In this document: positions 17,620-28,608 of the stretch, one piece after another | How the letters are laid out: every line of letters starts with the position of its first letter | Position numbering within the stretch: position 1 is the first letter of the stretch | NCBI GenBank assembly: GCA_029202405.1 | Contig: CP119312.1 | Coordinates: 1,555,001-1,619,000, forward strand | Length of the DNA stretch: 64,000 bases | Direction of reading: 5' to 3' | Source: Candidatus Devosia phytovorans | Lineage (GTDB): Bacteria; Pseudomonadota; Alphaproteobacteria; Rhizobiales; Devosiaceae | Notes under the pieces: generated by a model | The model's input: only the letters and a program-made list of their open reading frames with translations | Told to the model about the DNA's origin: nothing | Databases searched by the model: none | Made by a program: the position numbers and the translations under genes

Positions 17620-18947
17620 TGGTTGCGCGTCGCCTTGCGGATGACCAGGTTCAACCTGCGTCATTTGCTTTCAATGCTGACAACGCCAAATGGGCGGATT
17701 GGAAGATCGGGCTCTACCCGACCGGCCGTCAGCAATCTGCTGTTATTCCGCTGCTCATGCGTGCGCAGGAGCAGGATGGCTGGGTCAGCCGCGCGACGAT
17801 CGAAAAGATCGCTGAAATGCTCGGGATGGCCTATATCCGCGTGCTGGAAGTGGCTACGTTCTACACTCAGTTCCAGCTTCAGCCGGTTGGTACGCGCGCC
17901 CATGTGCAGGTTTGCGGCACCACGCCCTGCATGCTGCGCGGCGCCGAAGGGCTCATCGAAGTCTGCAAGAGCAAGATCCACCATGATCCGCATCACCTCA
18001 ATGAGGATGGCACGCTGAGCTGGGAAGAGGTCGAATGCGCTGGCGCTTGCGTCAATGCACCCATGGTCACGATCTTCAGGGACACCTATGAAGACCTGAC
18101 CGAGGAGCGCCTTGCCGAGATCATCGACGCCTTCGCCGCTGGCAAGGGTGATACGGTAAAGGTCGGCACCCAGACCGAGCGCCTGAATGCTGCGCCGGAA
18201 GGCGGTCGTGTGGTGCTTCTCGAAGAAGCAACCACGTTCCGCGAAAAGTTTGTGCCGCCACCACCGCCGCCCGAGGCTGCTCCGGCTGCGGCAGCACCTG
18301 CTGCGCCCGCAACGGCAGCGCCTGCCCAGGCGCCGACCACGGCTGCAAAGCCCAAGGACGTGACCGAGGAATCGGCTCCGGCCATCAAGGGTCCGTCCAA
18401 GGACGCAAAGGTGTCCGAGGCCAAGGCTGAGGGCGAGCGCAAGGCCGCCAGTGCCTCTGCCAAGGCCAGCGGCGAGCCGAACGAGGCGATGCGCAAGGGT
18501 GCGACTGGCGCTGAGTCCGACGCGGCCAAGGTTGATGGCGGCAAAGCTGCTGGCAAGAAGACCAATACGGTCGCAGCCGATGGCGCAACCGAAGCCAGCC
18601 CAAAGAAGTCCCGCACGATCATAGCGCCCAAGGCCAACCCCAAAGAGGTCAATCCCGTCGCCGAAAAGGGCGGGGATGCACCGCTATTCGTGGCTCCGGA
18701 AGGCGCTGCCGACGATCTCAAGCTGATTGCAGGTGTCGGCCCGGTGCTGGAACGCCGCCTTAACGCGCTGGGCATTACTCAGTGGAACCAGGTGGCCAAG
18801 CTTACGCCGGAGCAGATCGACCAGGTTGAAGGCTCGCTCAACTTCAAGGGTCGCGTTGCGCGCGATAACTGGTTGGCACAGTCTGAAGTGCTCGCCCGTG
18901 GTGGCGAGGAAGAATATGTCCGCGTCTTCGGCAAGAAGCCGCGTTAG
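17619..18947 (+). CDS. nuoE: NADH-quinone oxidoreductase subunit E with C-terminal extension
   Basis: 442 residues, against about 160-200 for a typical NuoE. Residues 1-200 are the 24-kDa subunit with the 2Fe-2S cluster N1a ligands Cys99, Cys104, Cys140 and Cys144. Then comes a low-complexity linker of roughly 150 residues rich in Ala, Pro, Lys and Glu. The last 75 residues (DDLKLIAGVGPVLERRLNALGI, WNQVAKLTPEQID) look like a helix-hairpin-helix domain. Long NuoE proteins of this kind occur in other Hyphomicrobiales. The job of the added domain is unknown. The ATG overlaps the nuoD stop. Confidence 0.95.
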   Translation: MVARRLADDQVQPASFAFNADNAKWADWKIGLYPTGRQQSAVIPLLMRAQEQDGWVSRATIEKIAEMLGMAYIRVLEVATFYTQFQLQPVGTRAHVQVCGTTPCMLRGAEGLIEVCKSKIHHDPHHLNEDGTLSWEEVECAGACVNAPMVTIFRDTYEDLTEERLAEIIDAFAAGKGDTVKVGTQTERLNAAPEGGRVVLLEEATTFREKFVPPPPPPEAAPAAAAPAAPATAAPAQAPTTAAKPKDVTEESAPAIKGPSKDAKVSEAKAEGERKAASASAKASGEPNEAMRKGATGAESDAAKVDGGKAAGKKTNTVAADGATEASPKKSRTIIAPKANPKEVNPVAEKGGDAPLFVAPEGAADDLKLIAGVGPVLERRLNALGITQWNQVAKLTPEQIDQVEGSLNFKGRVARDNWLAQSEVLARGGEEEYVRVFGKKPR

Positions 18948-18958
18948 GAGTGTGAGAA

Positions 18959-20266
18959 TTGCTCGCTGACAAGGATCGCATCTTCACCAATCTCTACGGC
19001 CACGGTGACTGGGGCCTCGAAGGCGCGCGCAAGCGCGGCGGATGGAGCGGTACGAAGGAATTTCTCGACCAGGGTCGTGACTGGATCACCAACGAGGTCA
19101 AGGCCTCGGGTCTGCGTGGTCGTGGCGGCGCCGGCTTCCCGACCGGCCTCAAGTGGTCGTTCATGCCCAAGCAGAGCGATGGTCGTCCGCACTATCTCCT
19201 GGTCAATGCCGATGAGTCCGAGCCCGGCACGTGCAAGGACCGTGAAATCCTGCGCCATGATCCGCATCACCTGATCGAAGGCTGCCTGATCGCCTGCCGC
19301 GCCATGGATGCCCATCTGGCATTCATCTATGTGCGTGGTGAATTCGTGCGGGAGCGCGAGCGCCTAGAACGCGCCGTTGAAGAGGCCTATGAAGCCAAGC
19401 TGATCGGCAAGGACAATATTCACGGCTGGGACCTGGACATCATCGTCCATCATGGTGCCGGTGCTTATATCTGTGGCGAAGAAACCGCCCTGATGGAATC
19501 GCTGGAAGGCAAGAAGGGTCAGCCACGCCTCAAGCCGCCGTTCCCGGCTGGCATGGGCGTCTATGGCAACCCAACGACGGTCAACAATGTCGAGTCCATT
19601 GCCGTGGTGCCGGAAATCCTGCGTCGCTCTGCGGGTTGGTTCTCGTCGATCGGTCGCCCGAACAATGTCGGCACCAAGCTGTTCATGGTCTCGGGCCATG
19701 TGAACAAGCCGGCGACCTTCGAAGAAGCCCTGGGCGAAAGCTTCAAGGACATCATCGAAAAGCATTGCGGCGGCATTCGTGGCGGCTGGGACAATCTGTT
19801 GGCCGTGATCCCGGGCGGCGCGTCCTGCCCGGTCGTGCGCGGCGAGGACATGATGGATGCCATCATGGACTTCGACGGTCTGCGTGAGAAGAAGTCGAGC
19901 TTCGGCACCGGCGGCATGATCATCATGGACAAGTCCACCGATATCATCAAAGCCATCTGGCGTATCGCGGCCTTCTTCAAGCACGAGAGCTGCGGTCAGT
20001 GCACGCCGTGCCGTGAAGGCACCGGCTGGATGATGCGCGTGATGGAGCGCATGGTCGAAGGCCGCGCCCAGAAGCGCGAAATCGACATGCTGTTCGAGGT
20101 CACCAAGCAGATCGAAGGCCACACCATCTGTGCCTTGGGCGATGCTGCGGCCTGGCCGATCCAGGGCCTGATCCGCAACTTCCGTCCCACGATCGAGGCG
20201 CGGATCGAGCAGTACACATATTCGTCCACCTCCGACGGCGCCGTGCCGTCGATTGCGGCGGAGTAG
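18959..20266 (+). CDS. nuoF: NADH-quinone oxidoreductase subunit F
   Basis: 435 residues; binds NADH and FMN and cluster N3, and is the entry point for electrons. [18 protein letters not shown] is the FMN/NADH loop, [15 protein letters not shown] follows, and [12 protein letters not shown] holds the cluster cysteines. Translation starts at a TTG (18959) with TAGGAG 8 bases before it; the resulting [14 protein letters not shown] is the normal N-terminus in this group. Confidence 0.97.
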   Translation: MLADKDRIFTNLYGHGDWGLEGARKRGGWSGTKEFLDQGRDWITNEVKASGLRGRGGAGFPTGLKWSFMPKQSDGRPHYLLVNADESEPGTCKDREILRHDPHHLIEGCLIACRAMDAHLAFIYVRGEFVRERERLERAVEEAYEAKLIGKDNIHGWDLDIIVHHGAGAYICGEETALMESLEGKKGQPRLKPPFPAGMGVYGNPTTVNNVESIAVVPEILRRSAGWFSSIGRPNNVGTKLFMVSGHVNKPATFEEALGESFKDIIEKHCGGIRGGWDNLLAVIPGGASCPVVRGEDMMDAIMDFDGLREKKSSFGTGGMIIMDKSTDIIKAIWRIAAFFKHESCGQCTPCREGTGWMMRVMERMVEGRAQKREIDMLFEVTKQIEGHTICALGDAAAWPIQGLIRNFRPTIEARIEQYTYSSTSDGAVPSIAAE

Positions 20267-20271
20267 GGCTG

Positions 20272-22374
20272 ATGGCAAATATCAAGGTCGACGGCACACT
20301 CGTCGAAGTTCCCGATTACTACACGCTGATGCAGGCCGCCGAGGCAGCCGGCGCGGAAATTCCGCGCTTCTGCTATCACGAGCGCCTGTCGGTGGCCGGC
20401 AATTGCCGCATGTGCCTTGTCGAGGTGAAGGGCGGTCCGCCTAAGCCACAGGCCAGCTGTGCCATGTCGGTCAAGGACCTGCGTCCTGGCCCGAATGGCG
20501 AGCCACCCGAGATGTTCACCAACACGCCGATGGTCAAGAAGGCCCGCGAAGGCGTGATGGAATTCCTGCTGATCAACCATCCGCTCGACTGCCCGATCTG
20601 CGATCAGGGCGGCGAGTGCGATCTGCAGGACCAGGCCATGGCCTATGGCGTGGACAAGAACCGCTTTGCCGAGAACAAGCGTGCCGTCGAGGACAAGTAT
20701 ATTGGCCCGCTGGTCAAGACCTCGATGAACCGCTGCATCCACTGCACGCGTTGTGTGCGCTTTACCACCGAGGTTGCCGGTATCGCCGAGATGGGCCTGC
20801 TGGGCCGCGGCGAAGACGCAGAGATCACGACCTATCTGGAGCAGGCGCTGTCGAGCGAGCTGCAGGGCAATGTCATCGACCTCTGCCCGGTCGGTGCGCT
20901 GACCTCCAAGCCCTACGCCTTCAACGCCCGTCCGTGGGAACTGGTGAAGACTGAATCCATCGACGTCATGGACGCCGTCGGCTCCAACATCCGCGTCGAC
21001 AGCCGTGGCCGCGAAGTCATGCGCGTCCTGCCGCGCATCAACGAAGCGATCAACGAAGAGTGGATTTCGGACAAGACCCGCTTCATCTGGGATGGGCTCA
21101 AGAGCCAGCGGCTCGACCGTCCCTATGTGCGCAAGTCCGGCAAGCTTCAGCCTGCAAGCTGGGAAGAAGCGCTGTCTGCGGTTGCTTCTCGGGTCAAGAA
21201 GGCCGGCAACAAGGTCGGCGCCATTGCCGGTGACCTCGCTGCCGTCGAGGAAATGTATGCCCTCAAGGGCATGCTTGCATCGATCGGCTCTGGCATGACC
21301 GATGTGCGTCCTGCGATGTCGGGTATCGATCCGTCGATGCCGCGCTCGGCCTATCTCTTCAATCCGACCATTTCAGGTATCGAAGAGGCCGACGCCATCC
21401 TGATCATCGGCAGCAATCCGCGCAAGGAAGCGTCGCTGATCAATGCCCGTATCCGCAAGACCTGGCGTGCCAAGGGCTTGCCGATTGGCGTGATCGGCGA
21501 GCAGGCTGAGCTGACCTATGCCTATTCCTATCTCGGCGAAGGCCTTGAGACGCTGGCCGACCTGGTTGCCGGCAAGGGTTCGTTTGGCGAAATCCTCGCC
21601 AAGGCACAGCGTCCTCTGATCATCGTTGGCGAAGGCGCCGTCTCGCATACCAAGCTCGGCAAGCAGGCCGGTCGCGACACCATCGCGATGGCAGCAAAGC
21701 TGGCAACCGGTGCAACGGTTGCCGAGGGCTGGAATGGCTTTGCACTCCTGCACAATGCCGCCAGCCGCGTTGGAGGCATCGATATCGGCTTTGTGCCGCA
21801 CGACGGTGGCGTCTGCTCGGCCGACCAGATCGCGCTTGCCGGCAAGGGCGAGCTCGACGTGCTCTTCCTGCTCGGTGCCGATGAATACGACACCTCGGCC
21901 ATGGGCAAGGCTTTCGTGGTCTATATCGGCAGCCATGGCGACGTCGGTGCACACCGTGCCGATGTCATCCTGCCGGCGGCGACCTACACTGAGAAGTCGG
22001 GTACCTATGTCAACACCGAGGGCCGCGTGCAGGTGACCAACCGCGCCGTGTTCCCGCCGGGCGATGCCAAGGAAGACTGGGCCATCATCCGTGCGCTCTC
22101 GGGCGCCATTGGCCAGCCGCTGCCCTACAACTCGCTGACGCAGCTGCGTGCCGCCATCTACGCCGAATTCCCGCATCTGGCGCGAATTGACCAGATTTCG
22201 TCTGGATCGGTGGCTGATGTTGCAAAGCTTGCCAAGGCCGCGATCAAGACCAAGTCGGCACCTTACGGCTCTGCCGTCGCCGATTTCTATCTCAGCAATC
22301 CGATTGCCCGTGCATCCGCCGTCATGGGCGAATGCGCCGCCATGGCGGCGGGCCTGCGTCAGGCTGCGGAGTAG
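20272..22374 (+). CDS. nuoG: NADH-quinone oxidoreductase subunit G
   Basis: 700 residues, usual for the alphaproteobacterial 75-kDa subunit. The N-terminal ferredoxin-like part has CYHERLSVAGNCRMCLVEV for the 2Fe-2S cluster, then CPICDQGGECDLQD and CIHCTRCVRF for 4Fe-4S clusters and CPVGALTSKP. The rest is a molybdopterin-oxidoreductase-like fold without cofactor. It starts 5 bases after nuoF and ends 9 bases before nuoH. Confidence 0.98.
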   Translation: MANIKVDGTLVEVPDYYTLMQAAEAAGAEIPRFCYHERLSVAGNCRMCLVEVKGGPPKPQASCAMSVKDLRPGPNGEPPEMFTNTPMVKKAREGVMEFLLINHPLDCPICDQGGECDLQDQAMAYGVDKNRFAENKRAVEDKYIGPLVKTSMNRCIHCTRCVRFTTEVAGIAEMGLLGRGEDAEITTYLEQALSSELQGNVIDLCPVGALTSKPYAFNARPWELVKTESIDVMDAVGSNIRVDSRGREVMRVLPRINEAINEEWISDKTRFIWDGLKSQRLDRPYVRKSGKLQPASWEEALSAVASRVKKAGNKVGAIAGDLAAVEEMYALKGMLASIGSGMTDVRPAMSGIDPSMPRSAYLFNPTISGIEEADAILIIGSNPRKEASLINARIRKTWRAKGLPIGVIGEQAELTYAYSYLGEGLETLADLVAGKGSFGEILAKAQRPLIIVGEGAVSHTKLGKQAGRDTIAMAAKLATGATVAEGWNGFALLHNAASRVGGIDIGFVPHDGGVCSADQIALAGKGELDVLFLLGADEYDTSAMGKAFVVYIGSHGDVGAHRADVILPAATYTEKSGTYVNTEGRVQVTNRAVFPPGDAKEDWAIIRALSGAIGQPLPYNSLTQLRAAIYAEFPHLARIDQISSGSVADVAKLAKAAIKTKSAPYGSAVADFYLSNPIARASAVMGECAAMAAGLRQAAE

Positions 22375-22383
22375 GGGAGCATA

Positions 22384-23481
22384 ATGGACTTCGTACTTAC
22401 CGCTCTCGACTATCTGCTCGGCATCCCGGTTCTTGGCTGGGGTGTGCAGGTGGGCTTTGTCTACAAGGCCCTGCTGCTGCTGGTCGCCCTGCTGGTGTTC
22501 ACCGCTTTCATCCTGCTGGCCGACCGCAAGATCTGGGCAGCCGTGCAGATGCGTCGCGGCCCCAATGTGGTTGGTCCCTTTGGCCTGTTCCAAAGCTTTG
22601 CCGATCTGATCAAGTTCGCCCTCAAGGAACCCATCATTCCCGGTGGTTCCGACAAGGTGCTGTTCCTGTTCGCGCCGCTGCTGACGGCCACGCTGGCACT
22701 GACCGGCTGGGCCGTGGTGCCGGTCGGGGCGGGGCTGGTCATTGCCGACATCAATCTGGGTATCCTCTACCTGCTCGCCATTTCGTCGCTCGGCGTCTAT
22801 GGCGTGATCATCGGCGGCTGGGCCTCGAACTCGAAATATCCCTTCCTTGGCTCGCTTCGTTCGGCCGCACAGATGGTGTCCTACGAAGTCTCGATCGGCC
22901 TCGTCATCATCACCGTGCTGCTCTGCGTGGGTTCGCTGAATCTCAGCGACATCGTTGTCGCGCAGCAGGAAATGGGCCTGGCTCATATGCTCGGCGTGCC
23001 GTGGCTGTCGTTCCTGAACTGGTTCTGGCTGCCGCTGTTCCCGATGTTCGTGATTTTCTACATCTCGGCCCTAGCCGAGACCAACCGCCCGCCCTTCGAT
23101 CTGGCGGAAGGTGAATCCGAACTCGTTGCCGGCTTCATGACCGAATATTCGGCCACGCCCTACATGTTGTTCATGCTGGGCGAGTATATCTCGATCCTGC
23201 TGATGTGCGGCATGACCACCATCCTGTTCCTGGGTGGCTGGGCTTCGCCCATCGATCTGCCGCTCTTCACCTGGATCCCGGGTGTGGTCTGGTTCGTGAT
23301 CAAGCTGAGCGCAGTGTTCTTCATGTTCGCCATGGCCAAGGCCATCGTGCCCCGTTACCGCTATGACCAGCTCATGCGTATTGGCTGGAAGCTGTTCCTG
23401 CCGCTGTCGCTGCTTATGGTCATCATTGTCGCTTTCGTCCTCATGCTCACCGGCTGGGGCTGGCATGGAGGGATGGCCTGA
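22384..23481 (+). CDS. nuoH: NADH-quinone oxidoreductase subunit H
   Basis: 365 residues with about eight to nine membrane helices. It joins the peripheral arm to the membrane arm and lines the quinone channel. Motifs: [21 protein letters not shown] and [23 protein letters not shown], the latter rich in conserved acids for proton coupling. It shares TGATG with nuoI. Confidence 0.98.
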   Translation: MDFVLTALDYLLGIPVLGWGVQVGFVYKALLLLVALLVFTAFILLADRKIWAAVQMRRGPNVVGPFGLFQSFADLIKFALKEPIIPGGSDKVLFLFAPLLTATLALTGWAVVPVGAGLVIADINLGILYLLAISSLGVYGVIIGGWASNSKYPFLGSLRSAAQMVSYEVSIGLVIITVLLCVGSLNLSDIVVAQQEMGLAHMLGVPWLSFLNWFWLPLFPMFVIFYISALAETNRPPFDLAEGESELVAGFMTEYSATPYMLFMLGEYISILLMCGMTTILFLGGWASPIDLPLFTWIPGVVWFVIKLSAVFFMFAMAKAIVPRYRYDQLMRIGWKLFLPLSLLMVIIVAFVLMLTGWGWHGGMA

Positions 23482-23969
23482 TGCGCGCCGCCCAGTTCGT
23501 CAACACGCTGCTGCTCACGGAGCTGGTGAAAGCCTTCTTCCTGACCATGCGCTATTTCTTCTCGCCAAAGCCGACCATCAACTATCCCTTCGAAAAGGGC
23601 CATGTGTCGCCGCGCTTCCGGGGCGAACATGCATTGCGCCGCTATCCCAACGGGGAAGAGCGTTGCATTGCCTGCAAGCTGTGCGAAGCCATCTGCCCGG
23701 CTCAGGCCATCACCATTGAGGCCGGTCCGCGCCAGAACGACGGTACCCGCCGTACAGTGCGCTATGACATCGATATGGTGAAGTGCATCTACTGCGGCTT
23801 CTGTCAGGAAGCTTGTCCGGTGGACGCCATCGTCGAGGGCCCGAACTTCGAATTCGCCACTGAAACGCGTGAAGAGCTGTACTTCTCCAAGGAAAAGCTC
23901 CTCGCCAATGGTGATCGCTGGGAGCGCGAAATCGCTCATAATCTCGCCGCTGACGCGCCGTATCGCTGA
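23481..23969 (+). CDS. nuoI: NADH-quinone oxidoreductase subunit I
   Basis: 162 residues with two ferredoxin-type 4Fe-4S motifs, [14 protein letters not shown] and [14 protein letters not shown], carrying clusters N6a and N6b between NuoG and NuoB. The N-terminal amphipathic part anchors it to the membrane side. Length and motifs are standard. Confidence 0.98.
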   Translation: MRAAQFVNTLLLTELVKAFFLTMRYFFSPKPTINYPFEKGHVSPRFRGEHALRRYPNGEERCIACKLCEAICPAQAITIEAGPRQNDGTRRTVRYDIDMVKCIYCGFCQEACPVDAIVEGPNFEFATETREELYFSKEKLLANGDRWEREIAHNLAADAPYR

Positions 23970-23982
23970 GAGGGAAGAGCCT

Positions 23983-24591
23983 ATGACCCTTCCATTATTC
24001 TTCTTCTACCTGTTCTCGGCGATCCTCGTCGCATCCGCGGTGATGGTGATCTCGGCGCGCAACCCAGTGCATGCCGTGCTGTTTTTGATCCTGGCGTTCT
24101 TTAACGCATCGGGCCTGTTCATGCTGGCCGGGGCCGAGTTCCTCGCGCTGCTGCTGATCGTGGTCTATGTGGGCGCCGTGGCGGTGCTGTTCCTCTTCGT
24201 CGTGATGATGCTCGACGTCGACTTTGCCTCGTTGCGCCAGGGCTTCCTGCAATATGCGCCGGTCGGCATGGTAGTCGGCATCATCTTGCTGCTCGAGCTT
24301 CTGCTGCTCGCGGGCAGCTTTGTGGTGTCGCCTGAAGCAGCATCCGGGTCGGGTCTGCCGATGGATGGGGCAACGGACAATATGCGCGCCATCGGCCTCG
24401 TGCTCTACACGCGCTACGTTTTCCTGTTCCAGGGCGCTGCCGCCGTGCTGCTGGTCGCCATGATTGGCGCCATCGTGCTTACGCTGCGTCACAAACCAAA
24501 TGTAAAACGCCAGAACCCCATCGATCAGGTCGCCCGCAAGCGCGCCGACACGCTCGAAGTGGTCAAGGTCAAAAGCGGTCAAGGGCTGTAG
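23983..24591 (+). CDS. nuoJ: NADH-quinone oxidoreductase subunit J
   Basis: 202 residues with five membrane helices. The third, with LLIVVYVGAVAVLFLFVVMML, contains the usual pi-bulge segment involved in coupling. The ATG at 23983 is preceded by GAGGGAAGAG; open frame upstream lies within nuoI and is not part of the protein. The cytoplasmic tail is basic (RHKPNVKRQN). Confidence 0.97.
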   Translation: MTLPLFFFYLFSAILVASAVMVISARNPVHAVLFLILAFFNASGLFMLAGAEFLALLLIVVYVGAVAVLFLFVVMMLDVDFASLRQGFLQYAPVGMVVGIILLLELLLLAGSFVVSPEAASGSGLPMDGATDNMRAIGLVLYTRYVFLFQGAAAVLLVAMIGAIVLTLRHKPNVKRQNPIDQVARKRADTLEVVKVKSGQGL

Positions 24592-24600
24592 GAGGCAAAC

Positions 24601-24915
24601 ATGGGCTTGGGTATCGGGCTCGGTCACTACCTGACCGTAGCAGCCATTCTGTTCACGCTCGGCGTGTTCGGCATCTTCATCAACCGCAAGAACGTCATCG
24701 TCATCCTGATGTCGGTGGAACTGATCCTTCTGGCGGTCAATCTCAACATGGTTGCCTTCAGCGCGACGCTCAACGATCTGCAGGGCCAGATCTTTGCGCT
24801 GCTGATCCTGACCGTGGCTGCCGCCGAGGCCGCGATCGGCCTGGCAATCCTAGTTATTTTCTATCGCAACCGTGGCTCGATCGCGGTTGAAGACGTCAAC
24901 CAGATGAAGGGCTAA
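24601..24915 (+). CDS. nuoK: NADH-quinone oxidoreductase subunit K
   Basis: 104 residues, three helices; the smallest membrane subunit, with glutamates in helices 2 and 3 ([13 protein letters not shown] and [11 protein letters not shown]) that carry protons. TAGGAGG before the ATG is a strong ribosome site, in keeping with a small subunit needed in equal amount. Confidence 0.98.
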   Translation: MGLGIGLGHYLTVAAILFTLGVFGIFINRKNVIVILMSVELILLAVNLNMVAFSATLNDLQGQIFALLILTVAAAEAAIGLAILVIFYRNRGSIAVEDVNQMKG

Positions 24916-24925
24916 GAAGACCGCT

Positions 24926-27031
24926 ATGATTCAAGCGATTGTTTTCCTGCCCCTCGTCGGCGCGCTGATTGCGGGGCTTCTCGGCCGCACTATCGGCCAC
25001 CGTCCGAGTGAGCTGATCACCACGGCACTGCTGATCATTGCAGCCGTGTTGAGCTGGGTCGTCTTCCTGCCCGTCGCCTTCGGCGGCGGGTTGATGGGTG
25101 CTGAAGTCGACGGCCATACCACCGTTCTCAAGGTGGAAATCATGCGCTGGATCCAGGTCGGTGACATGGACCTGCGCTGGGTGCTGCGCGTCGATACGCT
25201 GACCGCCATCATGCTGGTCGTGGTCAACACGGTCTCGGCGCTCGTTCATACCTATTCGATCGGCTACATGGCCGATGATCCGCATCGCAACCGGTTCTTT
25301 GCCTATCTGTCGCTGTTCACCTTCGCCATGCTGATGCTGATCACGGCGGACAACTTCCTGCAGATGTTCTTCGGCTGGGAAGGCGTGGGCCTGGCGTCCT
25401 ATCTGCTGATCGGTTTCTGGTACACCAAGCCTTCGGCAACGGCCGCGGCGATGAAGGCTTTCATCGTCAACCGCGTTGGTGACTTTGGCTTTGCCCTGGG
25501 CATTTTCGGCGCCTTCATGGTGCTCGGACATATCGACTTCGACGGCGCCTTCCATGCTGCTGGCGAATTGTCGACGACCGGCCTGCCGATCATGAACTTC
25601 CTCGGCTGGCAGCTCGACGCCATGACCGTTGTCTGCCTGTTGCTCTTCATGGGCGCCATGGGCAAGTCGGCACAGTTCCTGCTGCACACTTGGCTGCCGG
25701 ACGCCATGGAAGGCCCGACCCCCGTGTCGGCACTGATCCATGCCGCCACCATGGTGACCGCCGGTGTTTTCATGGTGGCGCGCCTGTCGCCGCTGTTCGA
25801 GACCTCGCCGGTTGCCCTGACCGTGGTTCTGGTCATGGGCGCCATTACGGCCTTCTTTGCGGCGACGGTTGGCCTGGTACAGAACGACATCAAGCGCGTC
25901 ATCGCTTATTCGACCTGTTCGCAGCTCGGCTACATGTTCGTGGCGCTGGGGGCAGGGGCCTATTCGGCCGGTGTCTTCCACCTCTTCACCCATGCCTTCT
26001 TCAAGGCCCTGCTGTTCCTGGGCGCCGGCGCGGTCATCCACGCCATGCACCATGAGCAGGACATGCGGAACATGGGCGGTCTCCGCAAGAAGATCCCGGT
26101 GACCTACGCCATGATGCTGATCGGCACGCTGGCGCTGACCGGCGTGGGCATTCCGGGTTCGGAATTCCTCGGCTTCGCTGGTTTCTTCTCCAAGGATTCG
26201 ATCATCGAAGCGGCCTATGCGGTTGGCGGCAATACCGGCATGTTCGCCTTCTGGCTGCTGGTCATCGCCGCCCTGTTCACGAGCTTCTACTCCTGGCGCC
26301 TGATCCACCTGACCTTCCACGGTTCGCCGCGCGACGCCCAGCATGGCCACGGCCATGACGTCGTCGCCCATGATGGCGACAGCCATGACGAACCGCTCGA
26401 TGATCACGCTGCCCACGCTCATGACGATCATGGCCACCACGATCACGGCTCGGCCTATGATCATGCTCATGAGCCACCCAAGGTCATGCAGATTCCGCTC
26501 TATGTTCTGGCGGTTGGTGCGGTCCTGGCTGGTGCGCTCTTCTACGGCATGTTCTTCCACGACGTGGAACACATCGAGCACTTCTTCGCGGGTGCCCTGG
26601 TTGTCGACCACGAGATCATCGAAGCCGCGCACCATGTGCCGACCTGGGTGAAGTGGAGCGCCACGATCTCGATGATCATCGGCTTCGTGACCGCCTGGTA
26701 CATGTATATCCGTCGTCCGGACCTGCCGGGCCGGCTGGCTGCGACCAACCCGGGCCTCTACCAGTTCCTGCTCAACAAGTGGTATTTCGACGAACTTTAC
26801 AACACGATCTTCGTCAAACCCGCGCTGTGGATTGGTCGTGCCTTGTGGAAGGGCTTTGATGACTGGCTGATTGACGAGACGCTCGCTGAAGGCCTTGGCC
26901 GCCGCGTGCAGAATGTCACCTCCTGGGTCACCAAGCTCCAGTCCGGTTACCTCTATCATTATGCCTTCGCCATGCTGATCGGCATTGCGGCACTGCTGAC
27001 CTGGGCCATCGCGGCCGGGGGACTGATCTGA
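24926..27031 (+). CDS. nuoL: NADH-quinone oxidoreductase subunit L
   Basis: 701 residues, antiporter-like proton-pumping subunit with the long lateral helix at its C-terminus. Typical segments are [46 protein letters not shown] and [20 protein letters not shown]. Between helices, at about residues 470-515, it has a loop with roughly 17 histidines mixed with aspartates ([13 protein letters not shown] and similar), facing one side of the membrane. Similar but usually shorter loops occur in relatives; here it could bind metal. It overlaps nuoM by one base. Confidence 0.97.
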   Translation: MIQAIVFLPLVGALIAGLLGRTIGHRPSELITTALLIIAAVLSWVVFLPVAFGGGLMGAEVDGHTTVLKVEIMRWIQVGDMDLRWVLRVDTLTAIMLVVVNTVSALVHTYSIGYMADDPHRNRFFAYLSLFTFAMLMLITADNFLQMFFGWEGVGLASYLLIGFWYTKPSATAAAMKAFIVNRVGDFGFALGIFGAFMVLGHIDFDGAFHAAGELSTTGLPIMNFLGWQLDAMTVVCLLLFMGAMGKSAQFLLHTWLPDAMEGPTPVSALIHAATMVTAGVFMVARLSPLFETSPVALTVVLVMGAITAFFAATVGLVQNDIKRVIAYSTCSQLGYMFVALGAGAYSAGVFHLFTHAFFKALLFLGAGAVIHAMHHEQDMRNMGGLRKKIPVTYAMMLIGTLALTGVGIPGSEFLGFAGFFSKDSIIEAAYAVGGNTGMFAFWLLVIAALFTSFYSWRLIHLTFHGSPRDAQHGHGHDVVAHDGDSHDEPLDDHAAHAHDDHGHHDHGSAYDHAHEPPKVMQIPLYVLAVGAVLAGALFYGMFFHDVEHIEHFFAGALVVDHEIIEAAHHVPTWVKWSATISMIIGFVTAWYMYIRRPDLPGRLAATNPGLYQFLLNKWYFDELYNTIFVKPALWIGRALWKGFDDWLIDETLAEGLGRRVQNVTSWVTKLQSGYLYHYAFAMLIGIAALLTWAIAAGGLI

Positions 27032-28599
27032 TGAACTTCGAGAACTCCATCCTCACAGTCCTGACCTGGCTGCCTCTGGCAGGCGCCATGGTCCTGCTGT
27101 TCACGCCCAAGACGGCGATCGACGCGATCCGCTGGATATCGCTGGCCGTCACCCTCCTGGTCTTCGCGCTATCGCTGCTCATGTGGCAGAGCTTTGACCC
27201 GTCCAATGCCGGCTTCCAGTTCGTGGTGAACTACGCCTGGATTGGCGACACGATCGGCTATCGCGTCGGCGTCGATGGCATTTCGGTGCTGTTCGTTGTG
27301 TTGACCGCGCTGCTCATGCCCTTCGTGGTGTTGGCAAGCTGGGAGGTCGACACCCGGTTCAAGGAATACATGATCGTCTTCCTGATCCTGGAAACGCTCA
27401 TGGTCGGCGTGTTCACCACGCTCGATCTGGCCATGTTCTATGTGTTCTTCGAAGGCACGCTGCTGCCGATGTTCCTGATCATCGGCATCTGGGGCGGCGC
27501 GAAGCGCATTGCTGCATCCTACAAGTTCTTCTTCTACACCTTCGTTGGCTCCGTGCTGATGCTGCTGGCCATCATGGCCATGTACTGGAATGCCGGTACC
27601 ACCGACATCTCCCGTCTGCTGACGCATGACTTCCCCTCAAGCTGGCAGCCTTGGCTGTGGTGGGCGTTCTTTGCCTCGCTCGCCGTCAAGATGCCGATGT
27701 GGCCCTTCCATCGCTGGCTGCCGGAGGCCCACGTTCAGGCGCCGACCGCTGGCTCGGTGATCCTGGCCGCTATCCTGCTCAAGCTGGGTGGCTATGGCTT
27801 CCTGCGCTTCAGCCTGCCGATGTTCCCGGAAGCTTCGGCGCAGTTCGCCAATATCGTCTTCTTCCTCTCGGTCGCCGCCATCATCCTGACGTCGCTGATT
27901 GCCCTGGTGCAGAGCGATATCAAGAAGCTGATCGCCTATTCGTCGGTCGCCCATATGGGCTTTGTGACCATGGGCATCTTTGCGGGCAATGCGCTGGGCA
28001 TCCAGGGTGCGCTGTTCCAGATGATCTCGCACGGTATTGTCTCGGGCGCGCTCTTCCTCTGCATCGGCGTCGTCTACGATCGGATGCATACCCGCGAGAT
28101 CGATGCCTATGGAGGCCTGGTCGAGCGCATGCCGCGCTACGCCTTCGCCTTCATGGTCTTCACCATGGCCAATGTGGGCCTGCCGGGCACTTCGGGCTTC
28201 GTCGGTGAATTCCTGACTCTGTTGGGCATCTTCCAGGTCAATACCTGGGTGGCCTTTGGTGCGGCGTTTGGTCTGATCCTGTCAGCCTGCTACGCCCTCT
28301 GGGCCTACCGCCGCGTCATCTTCGGGGCGCTGACCAAGGATAGTCTCAAGTCGATCCTTGATCTCAATCTGCGCGAGAAGATCATTCTCTACCCGCTGAT
28401 TGTGCTGACGGTGGTTTTCGGCTTCTATCCCGCGCCGATCCTCGACACGACTGCTGCGGCCGTCGACAATCTCGTTACCCACTATGCGACAGCAGTGGGC
28501 CTCGACCCGGCGGTATCGCTGGCCGACGCCCAGGCGCCGCTTGCTCACGCCGAACCGGTTGCCGCTGCTGAAGCGCCTGCCGAGCCAGCTGCCCACTAG
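27031..28599 (+). CDS. nuoM: NADH-quinone oxidoreductase subunit M
   Basis: 522 residues, second antiporter-like subunit. It shows [40 protein letters not shown] and the lysine-containing [19 protein letters not shown] helix. The tail is Ala/Pro/Glu-rich. It starts at TGATG shared with the nuoL stop and is followed after 9 bases by nuoN. Confidence 0.98.
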   Translation: MNFENSILTVLTWLPLAGAMVLLFTPKTAIDAIRWISLAVTLLVFALSLLMWQSFDPSNAGFQFVVNYAWIGDTIGYRVGVDGISVLFVVLTALLMPFVVLASWEVDTRFKEYMIVFLILETLMVGVFTTLDLAMFYVFFEGTLLPMFLIIGIWGGAKRIAASYKFFFYTFVGSVLMLLAIMAMYWNAGTTDISRLLTHDFPSSWQPWLWWAFFASLAVKMPMWPFHRWLPEAHVQAPTAGSVILAAILLKLGGYGFLRFSLPMFPEASAQFANIVFFLSVAAIILTSLIALVQSDIKKLIAYSSVAHMGFVTMGIFAGNALGIQGALFQMISHGIVSGALFLCIGVVYDRMHTREIDAYGGLVERMPRYAFAFMVFTMANVGLPGTSGFVGEFLTLLGIFQVNTWVAFGAAFGLILSACYALWAYRRVIFGALTKDSLKSILDLNLREKIILYPLIVLTVVFGFYPAPILDTTAAAVDNLVTHYATAVGLDPAVSLADAQAPLAHAEPVAAAEAPAEPAAH

Positions 28600-28608
28600 G
28601 AGAGTCCC

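Noticed and set aside
24896..26959. 687-codon minus-strand frame opposite nuoL
   Set aside because: Rich in His, Gln, Arg and Asp without membrane or domain pattern; it mirrors nuoL codons.
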